Shown one piece after another: positions 38,671-39,600 of a stretch of DNA of 39,600 bases. A program made the translations under genes and the position numbers. Below the pieces are notes generated by a model. It saw only the letters and a list, made by a program, of their open reading frames with translations. It was not told the DNA's origin and did no database searches. Each line of letters opens with the position of its first letter. Position 1 is the stretch's first letter. Source of the stretch: Tessaracoccus bendigoensis DSM 12906 (GTDB taxonomy: Bacteria; Actinomycetota; Actinomycetes; Propionibacteriales; Propionibacteriaceae); NCBI RefSeq assembly GCF_900141915.1, contig NZ_FQZG01000037.1, positions 1 to 39,600 of the forward strand, read 5' to 3'.

Positions 38671-39237
38671 ATGGACAAGGTGCGCTGCTTCGGCACCGGT
38701 GATGCGCTGTACGAGGCCTACCACGACGAGGAGTGGGGCCGCCCCGTCGTAGACGACGCCGACGAGCGGGCCCTGCTCGAGAGGATCTGCCTGGAAGGGG
38801 CCCAATCGGGGCTCAGCTGGATCCTCGTGCTGCGCAAACGCGAAGGGTATCGCAAGGCCTTCCACGGGTTCGACCCGGTCAAGGTCGCGGCGATGACGGA
38901 CGACGACGTGGAGGCCCTGATGCAGGATGCGGGCATCGTGCGCAACCGGCGCAAGATCGTCTCGACGATCGGCAACGCAAAGGCGCTGCTCGCCATGCAT
39001 GAGGCCGGTGAACGACTCGCCGACGTGATCGCGGAGCACACGCCCGAGCCGCGGGGGCATGCACCGCTGACGTTCGCCGACGTCCCGAGCCAGACTGCCG
39101 AGTCGCGCGCGCTGAGCAACGAGTTGAAGAAGCGCGGGTTCCGGTTCGTCGGCCCCACGACGATGTACGCGACCTTACAGGCGGTGGGCGCGGTCGACGA
39201 CCACATCCAGGGCTGCTGGTTGGCCAGGGCGGGCTAG
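38671..39237 (+). CDS. tag: DNA-3-methyladenine glycosylase I
   Basis: The 188-aa protein excises 3-methyladenine from DNA. It begins MDKVRCFGTGDALYEAYHDE with the zinc ligands Cys6 and His18, and the other pair sits at the end in DDHIQGCWL. The core LERICLEGAQSGLSWILVLRKR is typical of Tag. A ribosome site GGGAGGAG precedes the ATG. Its TAG stop lies in the first unit of a short tandem repeat. Confidence 0.95.
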   Translation: MDKVRCFGTGDALYEAYHDEEWGRPVVDDADERALLERICLEGAQSGLSWILVLRKREGYRKAFHGFDPVKVAAMTDDDVEALMQDAGIVRNRRKIVSTIGNAKALLAMHEAGERLADVIAEHTPEPRGHAPLTFADVPSQTAESRALSNELKKRGFRFVGPTTMYATLQAVGAVDDHIQGCWLARAG

Positions 39238-39271
39238 GCAGGGCTAGGCAGGGGCTAGGCAGGGCTAGGCA
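39231..39271. repeat. Short tandem repeat, unit GGGCTAGGCA
   Basis: Four 10-11-bp units follow one another, starting over the tag stop codon and ending where the insertion sequence seems to begin. This may be replication slippage near the insertion site. Confidence 0.8.
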
Positions 39272-39600
39272 CAATACCGTTCAGTTAAGGTCGCAGCGGT
39301 GTAGTTTGGTGGTATGCCGCGTGTTGGATGGAAGAAGCCAGAGACCGAGCGTCGCCTCTCTGACCTGGTCTCGGTCGGGGTGCTGACGCGGGTGTTCCCG
39401 CCCGAGCTGGTCGATGAGGTGATTGCCGATGTTGGCCGGACCGAGCAGCGGCATCGTTCGTTGCCGGCTCGGGTGATGGCCTACTTCGCGATCGGGATGG
39501 CGCTGTACTCCGAGGGCTCGCACGAAGACGTGCTGGCGCAGTTGACCGACGGGCTCTCGTGGGCCTCGGGATGGAGCGAGACATACGTGCCGCCGAGCAA
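39272..39600 (+). mobile_element. IS4-family insertion sequence, left part only
   Basis: The left end probably lies at about 39272, near CAATACCGTTCAGTTAAGG, which looks like a terminal inverted repeat. The right end is outside the window, so the boundary and target duplication cannot be confirmed. Confidence 0.6.
39314..39600 (+). CDS. IS4-family transposase, N-terminal part (runs off the window)
   Basis: The ATG at 39314 opens MPRVGWKKPETERRLSDLVS, followed by VGVLTRVFPPELVDEVI, then RTEQRHRSLPARVMAYFAIG and MALYSEGSHEDVLAQL. This matches the N-terminal domain of IS4 transposases common in actinobacteria. Only the first 95 codons are present and they are open to the window end, so whether the element is intact cannot be told. 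Confidence 0.85.
   Translation, partial: MPRVGWKKPETERRLSDLVSVGVLTRVFPPELVDEVIADVGRTEQRHRSLPARVMAYFAIGMALYSEGSHEDVLAQLTDGLSWASGWSETYVPPS

Overview
The window looks like a chromosome segment of a high-GC Gram-positive bacterium (Actinomycetota, probably order Propionibacteriales). The basis is strongly GC-biased third codon positions, many 4-bp ATGA stop/start overlaps, and the actinobacterial core order glmU-prs, rplY(ctc)-pth, mfd, SurA-like lipoprotein, mazG, eno, with a tRNA-Gln gene upstream of glmU. Almost all genes are on the minus strand.

Layout by position. (1) 1-1200: a DUF559/AbiEi-type nuclease gene between two copies of an 86-bp repeat. (2) 1297-20612: one minus-strand operon of 19 genes, read from a good -35/-10 promoter at 20685-20713 down to a hairpin at 1250-1281. 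In transcription order: iolD, two half-transketolases, iolB, a zinc alcohol dehydrogenase, 4-hydroxybutyryl-CoA dehydratase (abfD-like), a NifU-domain protein, a CoA-transferase, acyl-CoA dehydrogenase, fixA, fixB, fixC, fixX, thiolase, crotonase, 3-hydroxyacyl-CoA dehydrogenase, two iolG-type dehydrogenases and an IolE/IolH-type TIM barrel. (3) 21163-28710: core genes eno, mazG, lipoprotein, mfd, pth, rplY. (4) 28969-33688: a 57-aa orphan protein, a MacB/FtsX-type ABC exporter and mntH. (5) 34004-37398: prs, glmU and an EEP-family hydrolase. (6) 37440-38660: 1.2 kb of noncoding repetitive DNA plus a tRNA-Gln gene. (7) 38671-39600: tag and the start of an IS4-type insertion sequence that runs off the window.

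The most interesting system is the operon. It carries inositol catabolism up to 5-dehydro-2-deoxy-D-gluconate (DKG: iolG, iolD, iolB) but has no IolC kinase, IolJ aldolase or IolA. Instead it has a split transketolase and a full set of C4-CoA enzymes. DKG is a ketose with the vicinal diol that transketolase needs, and removing its C2 unit would leave the four-carbon acid 3-hydroxy-4-oxobutanoate. Alcohol dehydrogenase, CoA-transferase, crotonase, acyl-CoA dehydrogenase with FixABCX, AbfD, crotonase again, 3-hydroxyacyl-CoA dehydrogenase and thiolase would then carry that acid to two acetyl-CoA. This route is an inference, but it gives every enzyme a job. The copy here appears damaged: an in-frame amber codon in abfD, a one-base frameshift in one iolG, and an in-frame fusion of the TIM-barrel gene to the last helix of a lost MFS sugar transporter.

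A second theme is repeats. Five copies of an exactly 86-bp element, all in one orientation, and two copies of a related 76-bp element all sit just beyond the 3' ends of genes. Two of the 86-bp copies bracket the whole operon. A third family (two 68-bp copies) brackets a 122/123-bp tandem array near the right end.
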